From NCBI RefSeq assembly GCF_000835495.1, contig NW_015622542.1, forward strand, positions 3,060,485-3,124,484: DNA of 64,000 nt. The letters run 5' to 3'. The notes beneath the pieces are model-generated. The model worked only from the letters and a program-made list of their open reading frames with translations. It made no database searches and was not told where the DNA came from. Positions 43,922 to 54,591 of the stretch are shown piece after piece. The position numbers and the translations under genes were made by a program. This stretch comes from Cladophialophora immunda (Eukaryota > Ascomycota > Eurotiomycetes > Chaetothyriales > Herpotrichiellaceae). Numbering within the stretch: the stretch's first letter is position 1; each line of letters begins with the position of its first letter.

Positions 43922-44927
43922 CTCGACTGTAGGTCTTGGACGTTACTTGTGAGACAATCTGGCCTCTACCACTGCCGGACAATCCCAGCATGTCCTTATA
44001 TCCATGCCAATGACAGCCCCTGGCCGCTTCTCCAACCGAGGGGCATCGAAGATGCGGATAAGCTCAGAAACCCGCGTCCACAGCCTGGGACTGGGAGGAC
44101 TCCGGGGCGACTTTGGACGAATAGAGGGATCAGAGGTTAGAAAATGCAGGATCCCAAACACTACAGGAGCAGCTGGAATTGAATCTGGGGATCTGGCCGC
44201 GGCTGAATATGCTGGAGCCATCATTGGGTCCTGCTCTCCCTCTTCAATTGCGATGGACGTCGGCTTTACCCCATCGTCAGCTGATTGACCTGCTTTCCTC
44301 GTCTCCTACCCCGGCCTTTGTTATGCGGAAATTCGACTCTGCATTGTAGTTTCCCACAAGCTGCGCCCGCCTGCCTGCGCCCTCTATACTCCTCGACTCT
44401 TCAACAGCCAATCAAAATTGGCCCGGAGTCGACCCGGAGTTGGATCGCGGGCCTCGTCTTCTTCTCCATGACGACGATCTCCCATCCCAGTCTTTGAAGG
44501 AATCACCGCACGAAGGCATCCAATTCACATCTCAGAGATTATTGCCGCCGCCAGTTATACCATCTTCGGCCGTTGCCAGCGTGGTGCAGTGTACGTCGAC
44601 GGGAATCTTCCACGATTGCCACCTCCTCCACCCTACAAGTAGATTCAAGCGCCCGAGACCGAGGCATGCTGCGAATCGCTTGGCGTACAAGGCGAAAAGA
44701 CACGAGAGCCGATCCTGGGGAAGCCTGAGGTCCAGCGCCGCGTATTCCAGAGCTGTCTGGAATCAACTAGTCGTTGCTGTGCCGCCCAAGCTCCGAAATA
44801 TCGACAGCCAGCACGTGACGAGGCTGAGAAGACGAAGACCTCAACCACCTTCTCTTCGACAACATACCCGCCCCTCCTTGGCCCCGAGTGCTCCTTACCG
44901 TCGTCTGTAGGAAGAACTCTAGGGACA
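43922..44927. other. divergent promoter, SDR / Zn2Cys6 factor
   Basis: Shared upstream region of two divergent genes. Short ORFs on both strands are not protein-like. The element at 44408-44440 is listed separately. Confidence 0.55.
44408..44440. promoter_or_regulatory. inverted CCAAT pair and direct CCCGGAGT repeats
   Basis: CCAATCAAAATTGG (44408-44421) is a CCAAT box facing its own inverse four bases later. It is followed at once by CCCGGAGT at 44422-44429 and again at 44433-44440, spaced 11 bases. Paired CGG-containing repeats are typical Zn2Cys6 sites. The element lies about 490 bases from each of the two divergent start codons. Confidence 0.5.
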
Positions 44928-47489
44928 ATGTCCGACTATGCAGAGAAGGTGCACCGGCGTCGCCCCCATGCCACCTTGGCATGCTACATGTGCCGCAAGC
45001 GCAAAATCAAGTGCGGCCGCGAACTGCCACACTGCATGATATGCAAAGAAACCTCGCAAGAATGTATTTACCCAACAAAACCAATGAGACCTGGCCCAAA
45101 GATAGGCAGTACCCACGCCACCGCTCAAAAGCGGCAGCGTAAGTTCTTTTCCGTCTCTGCGGCTTGGAAGATCCTGACGTTACGATTCTAGTTGGAAGAG
45201 AGAGTCAAGAGAAAAGTGCTCAAGAACGACGCAACGTGAGGATCGAACCACGAAGGACGACACAAACGAGCACAATCGACGACTATAGCTCCCCTTCCTC
45301 GGTACCATCCCAGTCGTCACAAAAAGCTTCGCGACCAGACAATGTGCAGAGCCTTTCGTTCGTTCTCCACCCCACCGTTGGCAATTGCTCGCCAGACCAG
45401 ACTGATGCCACTCAATATTTCGAAGACACGGATAGTGGTTACACCGATGCACTTATGACGAGCTGCAAATCCTTGGGCTTGACTTTACTACAATTGAACA
45501 CACTGTAAGCCGGTCTTGACTCAAACGCTTGTTATTCCCGTTGGGCCCTTTGGGAGTAGTTGGAAATAACAAAGGCATAGACTTCCGCGATACTTCGAGA
45601 CGTTCACATCGTTCCAACTCTTCCGGCTGACGGTCCTCCGGACGAAACTAAGACAGATCCCCACTGCGACTCAAAGAACCGCACTTTTGGCGGCCATGCT
45701 CGCGTTCGGGCTCAAGGGGCTCGATAAAGAAGACCTGGAAAACGTCGCACAGGAACAGATTCTCCCAGACTCGACAGAGGTACCAAGCATCTATTTCCGG
45801 GCGCTCGGAATCAAATACGTGGAACAGGCCATTGCAGAACTCGGCGACGAACCGTTGTCCCTTCCTCTCTTGCAAGCAATGATCTTGAATACACATTGCC
45901 TGCTCGTCCAAAATGTCAGAGGAAAAGCGTGGAGGTATCTAGGGACTTGTATCCGAACCGCCTATGAATTGAACCTTCACCTCATCGACGCGGACAAGCA
46001 AAGCCATGAACATATCGCAAATGTAGAGAAATGGTGCATCGAAGAAGAATGGCGTCGTGCCTGGTGGGCGATTTGGGAGATGGACGTATTCGCCAGTGTT
46101 ATTCGTCGCTGCCCGGCCGGAATTGACTGGACCCAGAACGAGACTTTCCTACCGGCCGAAGATGAGAGATGGTATCGTGGTGAACCACAGCAGAGTTGTT
46201 GCTTGGACGTCAACGTCACCACTCGATGGAAGGCGCTGGCCGCCACCAAAAACCGATCGCCTTGCGCGTGGTTCATCCTTCTCAATTCGCTCATGAAAGA
46301 CGCCCAAAACATCTCCAGTCCAACCGGCATTGACAAACCTCACCTGTCAGATCCTGCATTGTCGCAAGAAGCAGGTGACGGTGTGATTGACGAGCACCAG
46401 AGGCTAATCCTCCAGAAGAAAGCGGCGGCCACAAAGCGCCTGAGTATCATCTCCAATGCTCTGTATTGCGCAGTCATGGCACTTCCCGAAGAACACAAGT
46501 ACCACGGTCAACATCTCAATTTTGGTGGCGTGGATCTCCAGCGGCCGGGCGCCGTGGCACAGCGGCTTGCGCACAACTTCATCTACAGCATTTATTTCAT
46601 GACTCAACTGACAAAACTCATGATTCTGAAGTTCCACGTCTTCCGCTCGGGGATCAACTGGACTCTTCACAAAACGCCGGACCACCCTGCCGCCGACTTC
46701 GAACCACAACATCTGTTGCAATATTTCGAGGCAGCAGATAATGTGGTCAGCATGATCCGAGACTCTGCAGAGGATCACTACAAACATGTCAATCCGTTCC
46801 TCGCCAGCACTGCATGGCTCGCTGGAGCTGTCCAGCTGCTGCGTCGTAGCCGACTGTCAGATGACGACCCGGACCGGGATCTAGTCACCTCCAATTTCGA
46901 GCTGGTGCGTCTGACATACGAGAAAACGGTGGATTTCTGGAATATGCCACGAGTGCCGTTACATAATTGGGAAATGCTCGACAGCGGGCTCGAGGGCATC
47001 ATCGGAAAGTCGCGGGGTCCGCAAGCAACAATGCACGCTGAAGCGACATCAAACACCGCAGTCGATCGCAATGGTGTCAATGATAACTCGGGGTGCTCTA
47101 CAAGTGACGGTGGGATGAGAGATGGCCTGACGGAGACATCTTCAAGCATTTATCATAACGCAACGTTTTCCACCTTGTCGCCACCGCAGTACCAGCACCA
47201 GCCACACGCGCCGTTCTTGTCGACGTCACGCCACTTGTACCGGCTGGCGGCGCCGCCACCCCTGGTAGGACACCCTCCGCATCATGAGCCCAATCTCAGC
47301 ATCAGCATGACCACATTGGATGCGGGTGCTGGAGCGGAGGGAGTGCCTTCATTCCCAAGTACCGATGTTCCCGTTGCCGCGTTCTCGCCGACGTGTCTGG
47401 ACGCCATGCCGTTTGCAGTGGACCGGGACATGAACATGGATTTCTCTAGCTACCTCGACGAGATGTTCTCGGGCTCGTATTTGCCATGA
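44928..47489 (+). CDS. Zn2Cys6 transcription factor with Fungal_trans domain
   Basis: Three exons: 44928-45138, 45192-45504, 45581-47489; 810 residues. The zinc cluster begins at ACYMCRKRKIKCGRELPHCMICK, with the sixth Cys in QECIYPTKP; the basic linker RPGPKIG follows. The middle homology region is the Fungal_trans (PF04082) type: RGKAWRYLGTCIRTAYELNLH and EEWRRAWWAIWEMDVFAS. The last 150 residues are Ser/Thr/Pro/His-rich and end with MDFSSYLDEMFSGSYLP, an acidic-hydrophobic stretch that may activate transcription. Intron 2 (45505-45580) is needed because the frame meets a TAA just after the donor. By position it is the best candidate pathway regulator for the SDR, GST, EthD and SnoaL genes around it (inference). 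Confidence 0.92.
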
Positions 47490-47830
47490 GAGCGAAATGC
47501 GAAAAACGAGAGGAGAAACAGTGCGTGAAATGGGGACTGTCTCTACCACACTACGGGTCGACTGAACAGCCCTGTTTGAGTTGTTACGAGGCAATGCGTG
47601 ACGGTTCTAAGACGCTCCTTCGTTTGATCGACCGTCGGCCTCTTCAGGTGGCCTATACGACCAATCATGTTCTTACCCTCCCACCACCATTGGGATTTCG
47701 CCCTCTTTACGGAGAACGAGCATGATTACTGGGAGATCGGCAAGGAGCACCTAGACGAGTGATTCCAAAAAGGAGTGACGATTGAAATTGCTGTTTAGTC
47801 CGCCTAGAATCGCCATCGATACCTTATGTC
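47490..47830. other. convergent 3' region
   Basis: Short space between the convergent regulator and GST genes. No feature is recognised. Confidence 0.6.
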
Positions 47831-48734
47831 CTACTTCTTCGCGTCGGCCTCCATTCCGTGTCTGATCCAGGCCTCGTTCGTTTTCAGATAGGCGTTGAAG
47901 GCCTGCTTATCCTTGGACAAGGTGTCCAAGTCGACCTTTTTGGGCGAATTATACCCCTTCTGCACGGCCGGCCGCTGGGCCATGCGCTGCTGCCACTCTC
48001 GGACGTGCGGGAACTCGTCGATCTCCACGCCAGCGAACCCTGTGTTTGGAGCCCTTGGATTAGCATTACTGTTGGTACCACAGAGAGATCGCAGGGAAAC
48101 AAGACACGCACCGAGAATGTTGGCCCAGGAAGAGATGGCGATGTCGGCAATGGTGGGCCTGTCGCCGACCAGGTACGGGGACGCCGAGTCTTGGAAGTGC
48201 TTGTCGAGCGTGCGATACAGGCGGCGGGTCTCGTTGATGTATCGGTCCTTGGAGTACTGCTCGGGCAGATCGGACAGGTTGTATCGCAGGAAGTGGTTGG
48301 CCTGGCCCTGCATGGGGCCGATGCCCGCGTTCTGGAAGAAGAGCTGCGCGGTGGTTGCAGGTAAGTATTTTCCGGAGACCAACAGGAACTGCAAAAGCGA
48401 GAAGGCATACCCAGTTGTTGGTCTGGTAGAACTCCTTGGTGCCCCGCGGGTAGGAGATCTTGTGTGCCGTGTCGTACCGGTCCACCAGGTACTGCTGGAT
48501 GCTGCCCGACTCAAACAGCTTGATCGACGTGCCGTCCTCCAACGTGTCGGTCAGGGCGGGGATGCGCCCGTTGGGATTGATGTCCAGGAACCACGGCTCC
48601 TTGTGTTGGATCGCCGGCAGATTCACGTGGACCATCTCGTAGTCGAGCCCGAGCTCCTCGAGCGTGATAGCGACCTTGTGCCCATTGGGCGAAAACGCCG
48701 TGTAGAAGACAATCCGTTTCTTCTCGTCCGCCAT
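47831..48734 (-). CDS. glutathione S-transferase, Ure2p-like
   Basis: Three exons, in gene order 48734-48411, 48343-48112, 48039-47831; 254 residues. The N-terminal domain has FYTAFSPNGHKVAITLEELGLDY, and INPNGRIPALTD and LFESGSIQQYL provide the cis-Pro and the Glu-Ser contacts to glutathione. The C-terminal domain starts LFFQNAGIGPMQGQANHF, a hallmark of the Ure2p-like/GstB subgroup, and holds GDRPTIADIAISSW. The start is the ATG at 48734 (MADEKKRIVFY); an in-frame codon further 5' is not an ATG. It should be a cytosolic GSH transferase, lyase or reductase. GSTs of this type occur in anthraquinone and xanthone gene clusters, where they are thought to help dehydrate or reduce intermediates. 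The gene is divergent from the EthD gene (625 bases). Confidence 0.93.
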
Positions 48735-49359
48735 GGATACTGAAAGCAAAAGTCCTTCGCGCTGAGACGGTTTTAGGTGCGACTTGTAGGGTGATTAGAT
48801 CTCAGAATCCGTAAGGGGTGTTGCTCGGCGACGATACTTCCATGGGTTTACAAGGCCGTCGTGATGGGCCGCCCTCATTTGTAATCGGTCCATTTCCGCG
48901 CACATCTGGACGCGGCAACTTCTGCGGCGATTGGAGACAAATAACGAGACCCGAGGCTTGGATGCTTTCTACTCGCACCTAGAACTCCGGATCTGTCTTG
49001 GAGGGCGTCTGGGCTCTACCTGATATCTATTTGGCGGGCCAACTCTGGGCGGATTTCGGGCTGTTGCTCTCTCTTTCCTTGTCGTCCTTCGTAAGCACCA
49101 CAGTTCCATGGGGGTCCTGATCACAGAGGAACATTGCTGAGAGGCGATGGGGGAATGGCTGAGGTGAACATGTCTTTGCGGATCCTTATACATACGGAAG
49201 AAAATCCAATCTGGCATGCCGCATGCTTGACGTCGGCTGCTGCTGCTTCTGTTGGAATCTCTCATTCTGCTCGAAACCAATCCATTCATTCCTCGCATCC
49301 TGCGAACAAACCTTGTATACTCCAGTGTCTGGGACCAGAAACTAAAAGCAAAAGAAGAG
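48735..49359. other. divergent promoter, GST / EthD
   Basis: Shared upstream region of two divergent genes. One CCGGA at 48987-48991. No ORF is supported. Confidence 0.5.
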
Positions 49360-50154
49360 ATGTCGACCACTACCACCTCGTCCTTCTCGAGCAAGGTCCG
49401 CATGTGCCTGTTGATCCCGCGCAAGAAAGGCATGAGCGCCGCCGTCTTCCACAGCCACTGGGCCAACGTGCACGGCCCGCTGGTGACCGAATTGTGAGTA
49501 GGAGCCAACCCGCACCTCTACGGCCCCCAAGAGATCCTGCCCACCGTATATGCAGAAAGCGTCTTGGTGTGGCTGTGCTGGGTATGTATCGATCGACTGA
49601 CGCGAAAGGGGGTAGGCTGATCAAATACGGCGTGTCGGACTACACACAGGTATTGAACCTCTCTCCTGGGCCAGTTCGAGCGGGCGAGGGTTTTATTTGC
49701 CATGTCCTCGGGCTAGAAAATCATACTGTATACGTGACGGGGTGATGACCCTGACCCTGACCCGTGGGATGATACACACAGTTCCATCGAATCCCGCACC
49801 GCGACGAGGCGATCGGCATCCCGCCCCAGTACGACGGCATCGCCGACTTCACGTTCGACCGGTACGTTCCTTTTCGTCGCATTTGTCTAACTCTGGATCT
49901 TCGCTCGCGGAAACCGCTTCTAGGGAGGGAGTCTACAAAAGGGAAAACCACATTGGGCTGACACCGGAGCGCTTGCTCGCCGTAGCTACGAAGACATGGA
50001 GGCGTTCTACAAGGACCCCTTCTACCTGGAGCAGATCCGCCCGGACGAGTTGCGATTCATTGACGTCGACAACATCGTCTTCAGCGTCGGGAGGGACGTC
50101 AAGGTCATCGAGGCGGGCAAGAATGTCCATTCGCCCACCTCGACGGGGTATTAG
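49360..50154 (+). CDS. EthD-domain protein
   Basis: Four small exons: 49360-49493, 49616-49649, 49782-49861, 49986-50154; 138 residues. The reading RMCLLIPRKKGMSAAVFHSHWANVHGPLV is the start of an EthD/dimeric alpha-beta barrel module. YGVSDYTQFHRIPH, YDGIADFTFD and YKDPFYLEQIRPDE complete it. Intron positions were fixed by this domain: the 34-base second exon (L-I-K-Y-G-V-S-D-Y-T-Q) and the third begin after clear acceptors with branch-like CTGAC. Fungal EthD proteins of this size include decarboxylases or cyclases of anthraquinone/emodin-type pathways and aromatic-degrading helpers. Location is cytosolic. It is tail to tail with the SnoaL-like gene, 240 bases apart. Confidence 0.85.
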
Positions 50155-50394
50155 CGAGCCATCGATCGCCCTGTTACACATGCAGACTTGGGAAACACAG
50201 TAGATATACTCGGTACAGCGGATTCGGAATTTCCAGACCACAAGGGCAAAATGAATAATTGGATTCTTCGCTTGTGAGAAAGCTCCCCTCCGTTATCTTC
50301 TACCCGCTCCTGTCCTGTGCTGTCCACTTGCACAATGAACCATTTGACACCTCGAGACGCACTATCTCCAACGCCCCAGCCTGAGGTCTGGTGT

Positions 50395-50943
50395 CTAGTT
50401 CGCAGTCCGTGACCCTTCCCCCCCGAACCAGCCCGCGACGGGCGGGCAGACGTCGCCGCCGAACGGGCCCGAGTCGAGGAACATGTACTTGTAGTCGCGG
50501 CGGGCGAAGAACCACCGCCCGCCCACCTTGGCGTACCGGTCCTCGTACACGGCGAAGTTGTTGTAGTACGTGTCGTCGGGGCCCTTGGCGACCTCGCGCA
50601 CGATGAAGCGGCCCGTAGCCGTGGCAGTTGCAGTGGTGCCGTCGGGCTGGACCTCGACCTCAACCACGCCGGAATGCACCAGCTGCACGAAGAACGCCCA
50701 CGGCGCGAGCAGCTTCTCCAGCATGGCGACGATGCGCGGCACGCCCGTCGCGGACATGGCGAACGGCGCGCTCAGCGTCCACTCGGGCGTCGCAGCGGGA
50801 GCACCGTGCGCATCGGGCATCCAAAGCTGCGCGAACGCCCTCGGGTCCGGCGGGCTGCACGCGTTGGCAAAGCGGGCGACCAGGTCGCGGATGCTGGCTT
50901 CGTCGGCGAGGCGCTGGACCAGGTCGTCCTGGGTAGGTGACAT
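50395..50943 (-). CDS. SnoaL-like (NTF2-fold) protein
   Basis: Single exon, 182 residues from the ATG at 50943 (MSPTQDDLVQRLADEASIRDLVARF). The helix-plus-sheet order with VHSGVVEVEVQPDG, GRFIVREV and the closing RDYKYMFLDSGPFGGDV matches the SnoaL_4-type NTF2 fold. In this position such proteins act as polyketide cyclases or dehydratases, or as ring-hydroxylase partners. Immediately upstream of the ATG is a 43-base ACC/GGT microsatellite, and the frame stays open through it, giving 14 Thr codons and a further start at 51093; the long form would add 50 residues. I prefer the short start because the domain begins there. Codon use is very GC-rich, producing long open antisense frames. Confidence 0.85.
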   Translation of the reverse strand: MSPTQDDLVQRLADEASIRDLVARFANACSPPDPRAFAQLWMPDAHGAPAATPEWTLSAPFAMSATGVPRIVAMLEKLLAPWAFFVQLVHSGVVEVEVQPDGTTATATATGRFIVREVAKGPDDTYYNNFAVYEDRYAKVGGRWFFARRDYKYMFLDSGPFGGDVCPPVAGWFGGEGSRTAN

Positions 50944-50986
50944 GGTGGTGGTGGTGGTGGTGGTGGTGGTGGTGGTGGTGGTGGTG
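50944..50986. repeat. (GGT)n trinucleotide microsatellite
   Basis: About 14 uninterrupted GGT units on the plus strand (ACC on the minus strand), ending directly against the start codon of the SnoaL-like gene. In that gene's frame it encodes poly-Thr. Confidence 0.95.
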
Positions 50987-51696
50987 AGCAATGTGTGGGC
51001 TGTTTTCCGTTTGCTTTGTCGAGCCGCGGACGAGAGGGAACGGGGAACGGCTTGGGGGACATGGCGACAACGTATGTATATACACATATACACCTATACA
51101 TAATGCCTGGCGTCTCTAGAGAGGAACACGTAGCATCCATCCATCGCCGACAGGGGAACCCACGCACTTCGGTTTGTCTGCGGCATGACTTCGCGCGGAA
51201 TCGTTATCGTATGGAAATCACCCCCAATCGGTGCTGGATGGAGGGAACCTTCCTTCACACCAGCGTCGGGGGGTGCATACAGATGCGCTGCATATACCGG
51301 TGCCGGATTCTAGTCCCCAAACCCCCGATCACGCTCTAGTTCTCGGGCTATCAGAAGAGACTGCTAATGCCTCTCTTGTCAAACCAACACACTGATTGCA
51401 TTTTCGCGTTATCCTCGAGCCGACGTTATTGCTTGATGGGATTTGTTGAAAATATTGTGCACGCCACAATCTTATATATGAGGCAGGAAGTTGGACCAGT
51501 TCACAGTGTTGTATGTGGCCGGTGGCAAAGCGCGGAGGCCGATGAACGCTTCCACGATAATATATAGTCGTGCCAGCCCATATGACCCGATCCAGATTAC
51601 TGCTATCGAGTACTGTAGCCACAACGGTAAAAGGAACAAAAGCTCAAGGACAGTATTGGCCCCAGAAACGCCGAAAAGATGACAGGCCGCTGGCAA
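50987..51696. other. upstream region of the SnoaL-like gene
   Basis: Contains TATATA-type sequence near 51073-51095 that could serve the minus-strand SnoaL gene. No ORF is supported. Confidence 0.5.
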
Positions 51697-52749
51697 TCAC
51701 CACGCTATGATGATGAATAATATCCCGTAGGACAAAAAGGATGCCAAGAGAGTCAAAGTTGCGGCGCGCCAAAGTTGTTGTTCAAGGACTGTGGAAAACG
51801 CCCAGTTCCACCCGATAAAATAGAGGCCCATATACGTTAGGGAGATGGTTGAGATAACTACCCAATCCAGTACTCGCGCATCTCTTGGAGGGTTTCGTGT
51901 GCTATTTCGGAATGACGTGATCGGACCATACTTGCGAGCTCCACCCAGACCAAAAAGCAGATCGATACCCCATACAACGGGTCCCACGAAGTCGAATCGA
52001 GAGGGTCGTGGGTTAACAAAGTCGAGAGGAGTGGATCTGAAGGGTCTGCTTGCACGGGCGTCCGCAGATTGGAGTACGTCTTTGATTTTGACTTGATCCT
52101 TCAGACAGATAGGAATTGTCGTGGCAACGTCGAGAGGCTTATGACGCCACCAGAAGAATGTGGGCAAGGTGCAGAAAACGAACGTCATGGTAGAAAGTTC
52201 CAAAGTTGAGATTGGTAGACGCTGCATAGCGCGCCCCAGGCACTGAAGGGCAAACCCACACACCTGTATCGAGGTGAGGAGGCGGGCAAAGCCATCTGCC
52301 TTGTTCTTATCCCAAATAGCTTTCTTTTCGATTTCAGGGAACACCATGAAGCCGTTGGTAACCAGATAATATATTTGATGGGCGTCGACAGGGAATGGCA
52401 CGTAGTCAGGGCATTCTAGCATGAAGCCACCCATGTCCGCGAAAAAGGCATGTCTGAGTGACCATTGCGAGTAGCCGGCCTGCGAGAAGTCCGAGACTGA
52501 TTGAGAGGCTGAGATCCATTGCTGTTACGCGAATGCTGCCGAAACCTCAGGCAGAAAAATGGTGAAAGCGACCCACGAAAGCTTTGTCACAAGGAAGTGC
52601 CTCTGTCCAGGTTTGCGAGGAACATTTAGGAATAAGACCGCCCAGCTGCACAAGAATATGGTGGCAACACAGCTCCATATAATGTCGATCGTACCTCGTC
52701 CGTCTGGCGAGTTAACCCAGCCGTGAGTCAATTTAGTCGTTGCGTTCAT
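51697..52749 (-). pseudogene. fungal multi-pass membrane protein gene broken by one in-frame TAA
   Basis: One continuous minus-strand frame of 351 codons runs from the ATG at 52749 to 51697, interrupted only by TAA at 52525-52527. The part before it begins MNATTKLTHGWVNSPDGRGTIDIIWSC and ends SWVAFTIFLPEVSAAFA. The part after continues QQWISASQS, WSLRHAFFADMGGF, YYLVTNGFMVFPEIEKK and IWDKNKADGFA in the same frame. I recognise this order as a widespread unnamed family of fungal membrane proteins, in which the Q-W-x-S-A follows the P-E segment directly, so the TAA stands inside a conserved block where a sense codon is expected. No intron of reasonable length removes it. It is either a recent nonsense mutation (CAA to TAA is what RIP produces) or a readthrough site. 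Function of the family is unknown. Confidence 0.75.
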
Positions 52750-53999
52750 TTATATCCAACGATGGGGAGGTATATTCCCAAAAGACACGTTGTCCGCGCG
52801 TGAATATTGATCAATTTGCAAGAACGCACTGCGGCAATCCCAGTAATGGTTGCAGGAGAAGTAGAGTCGACTATTTACTTATCAACAGAAATGCTGGGCC
52901 CTCAGCAGAAGATCTGCCAGCTTCGGTCTGCCCCGTTTGCCTTTCGGGACGGTTGGCGGGGCGGGGCGGAGCCTAGTCCCTTACCGCGCGCGTGTATGAA
53001 ACAGACCCGCAAGTATCGTCGCACCAATTCTGCAACTTGCAATGCCTTTTCCAGTCTCAATTTTCAAATTGACTCAATTGGCCTTCGATCGTCTCCCCTT
53101 TCTGCCTGCGCTATCTCCTGGCTCGGAATGCTTTGGCCAGATCAGCGGAAACTGTCACCGCAAGCTGCAGTTTAGCCACACAAAACTTGACTGATCAGAG
53201 TGGTTTACTCCCTTGATTGGATTTGTAGGTCAATCTCATCCTCACAGGTTGTCATGCTTGGAATGGCAACATGAGGTTTATCATGCGAAGTCAACTATGG
53301 CTGTTCAGTCATTCCAAATGGGAATCTTCCTCGCGTTGGTCGACGGTCTTGGAGTTGGTGGCTGGCCTGGCTGTGTTAGCCTAAGCAGGCTTGCCAAGTA
53401 CAGGCTGCAACTGTCTACGTAAGTATCTAGAATACAGGCGCAGAAGAGGAGCAGAGTCAATGCTACCCATCTACAACCTTGTCCGTTGCCCATAGGTTAC
53501 TTTTCCGGTGGTACATGGTGGTCATCGTCCAGCTTCGAAGGATATATGGTCTGACAGTCCCTAAGACCCTTATGATCTACTGAGTCAGTAAGAGACGGTA
53601 TATAGTATAGTAGAAGCGGAAAGGCAACTCATCTCAATCCTAGTATCCGGTTGACGAGGATCTACAAGTATGTACTTTGGACCCCTCTAAGTTCCAATGA
53701 GCTGCGTAGGATCTTGATTCGCCCTGTCAGATTAGCACAGCCCACACACATGCGCCACTTCTCACAAGGAAATTTAGGCAGCATCGCAGCGGTAGGGAAT
53801 TTGCCAGGTTTCTGACGCTCGTCTAAAACTGATGCCTAGCCAAGAGGCAAGTATAGCCGATCAGGAGGGGGCCAGAAGGTAACCCCTGAGCCCGAACTGG
53901 CTTCTGCGAATGGGCATCAGAGAGCGCTCCCGGTAGCTCGCCCAGTGCTCGGGCACACTCCCCCTTGCTCTATCGTGGCTCCCGCGACGCGCTCCCGGG
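52750..53999. other. gene-poor stretch, nothing recognised
   Basis: Upstream of the broken membrane protein gene. Short ORFs only. A GC-rich, low-complexity block with repeated GCTCCCG/GCTCGG words at about 53925-54035 borders the TA-rich island. Confidence 0.5.
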
Positions 54000-54069
54000 C
54001 TCGACCGAGCGTCCTCGATGCTCCGTCACGTACCTCATTAAAGCGGCCTCGCTCCTTTTCCTGAACGAA

Positions 54070-54590
54070 ATTGGTCATGGATAGAAGATAGTTCGGGGAT
54101 GATATAATATATATAGTTATAAGAACTTAACCTTCAATATAAATCTTTATTTACGAAATAAGATTTATACGCTAATAATGTCAACGAATATACGTCTATA
54201 ACCGAACACTAGAGCTATAGTAAGCTAGAGCTATAGCACTTAATATATTATCGTCTTAGACTATTGTCTACTTAACCGGTAGCTAAGAAAGAGTCTAGAC
54301 CCCTCTTAGCTATATAAATATAGTTCTATGGCTAAAGAGATCGAGAAGGCTAGCTAAGGTAGTTAATATCGGTAAGCGATATAATCTAGGAAAATTATGA
54401 TGTAATATACGCGTAGTTATTAGTACGGCGCTAAAGTAGGCGAACATTATAAATAGTGAATTTAGGGGCCTAAGTTTTTTCAGCTAAGGTTCAGTTACTA
54501 CAGCTACGTTCGTATCTACTAAAGTAGGGCATCACTAATATACGTTAAGATAGAAGGCGTGAAAATTAACCGGCCAACCTACCGCATAGG
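54070..54590. repeat. TA-rich, RIP-like island (decayed repeat)
   Basis: The composition changes sharply to TA-rich, with many TpA steps, few CpA/TpG steps and no open frame. A 12-base word (ctagagctatag) occurs twice about 17 bases apart near 54210-54240. This is the look of a repeat mutated by RIP. The original element cannot be identified. Confidence 0.65.
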
Positions 54591-54591
54591 G

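Noticed and set aside
43185..43991. 268-codon ORF overlapping the SDR in another frame
   Set aside because: Arg/Gly/His-rich shadow; the SDR motifs are complete in the chosen frame.
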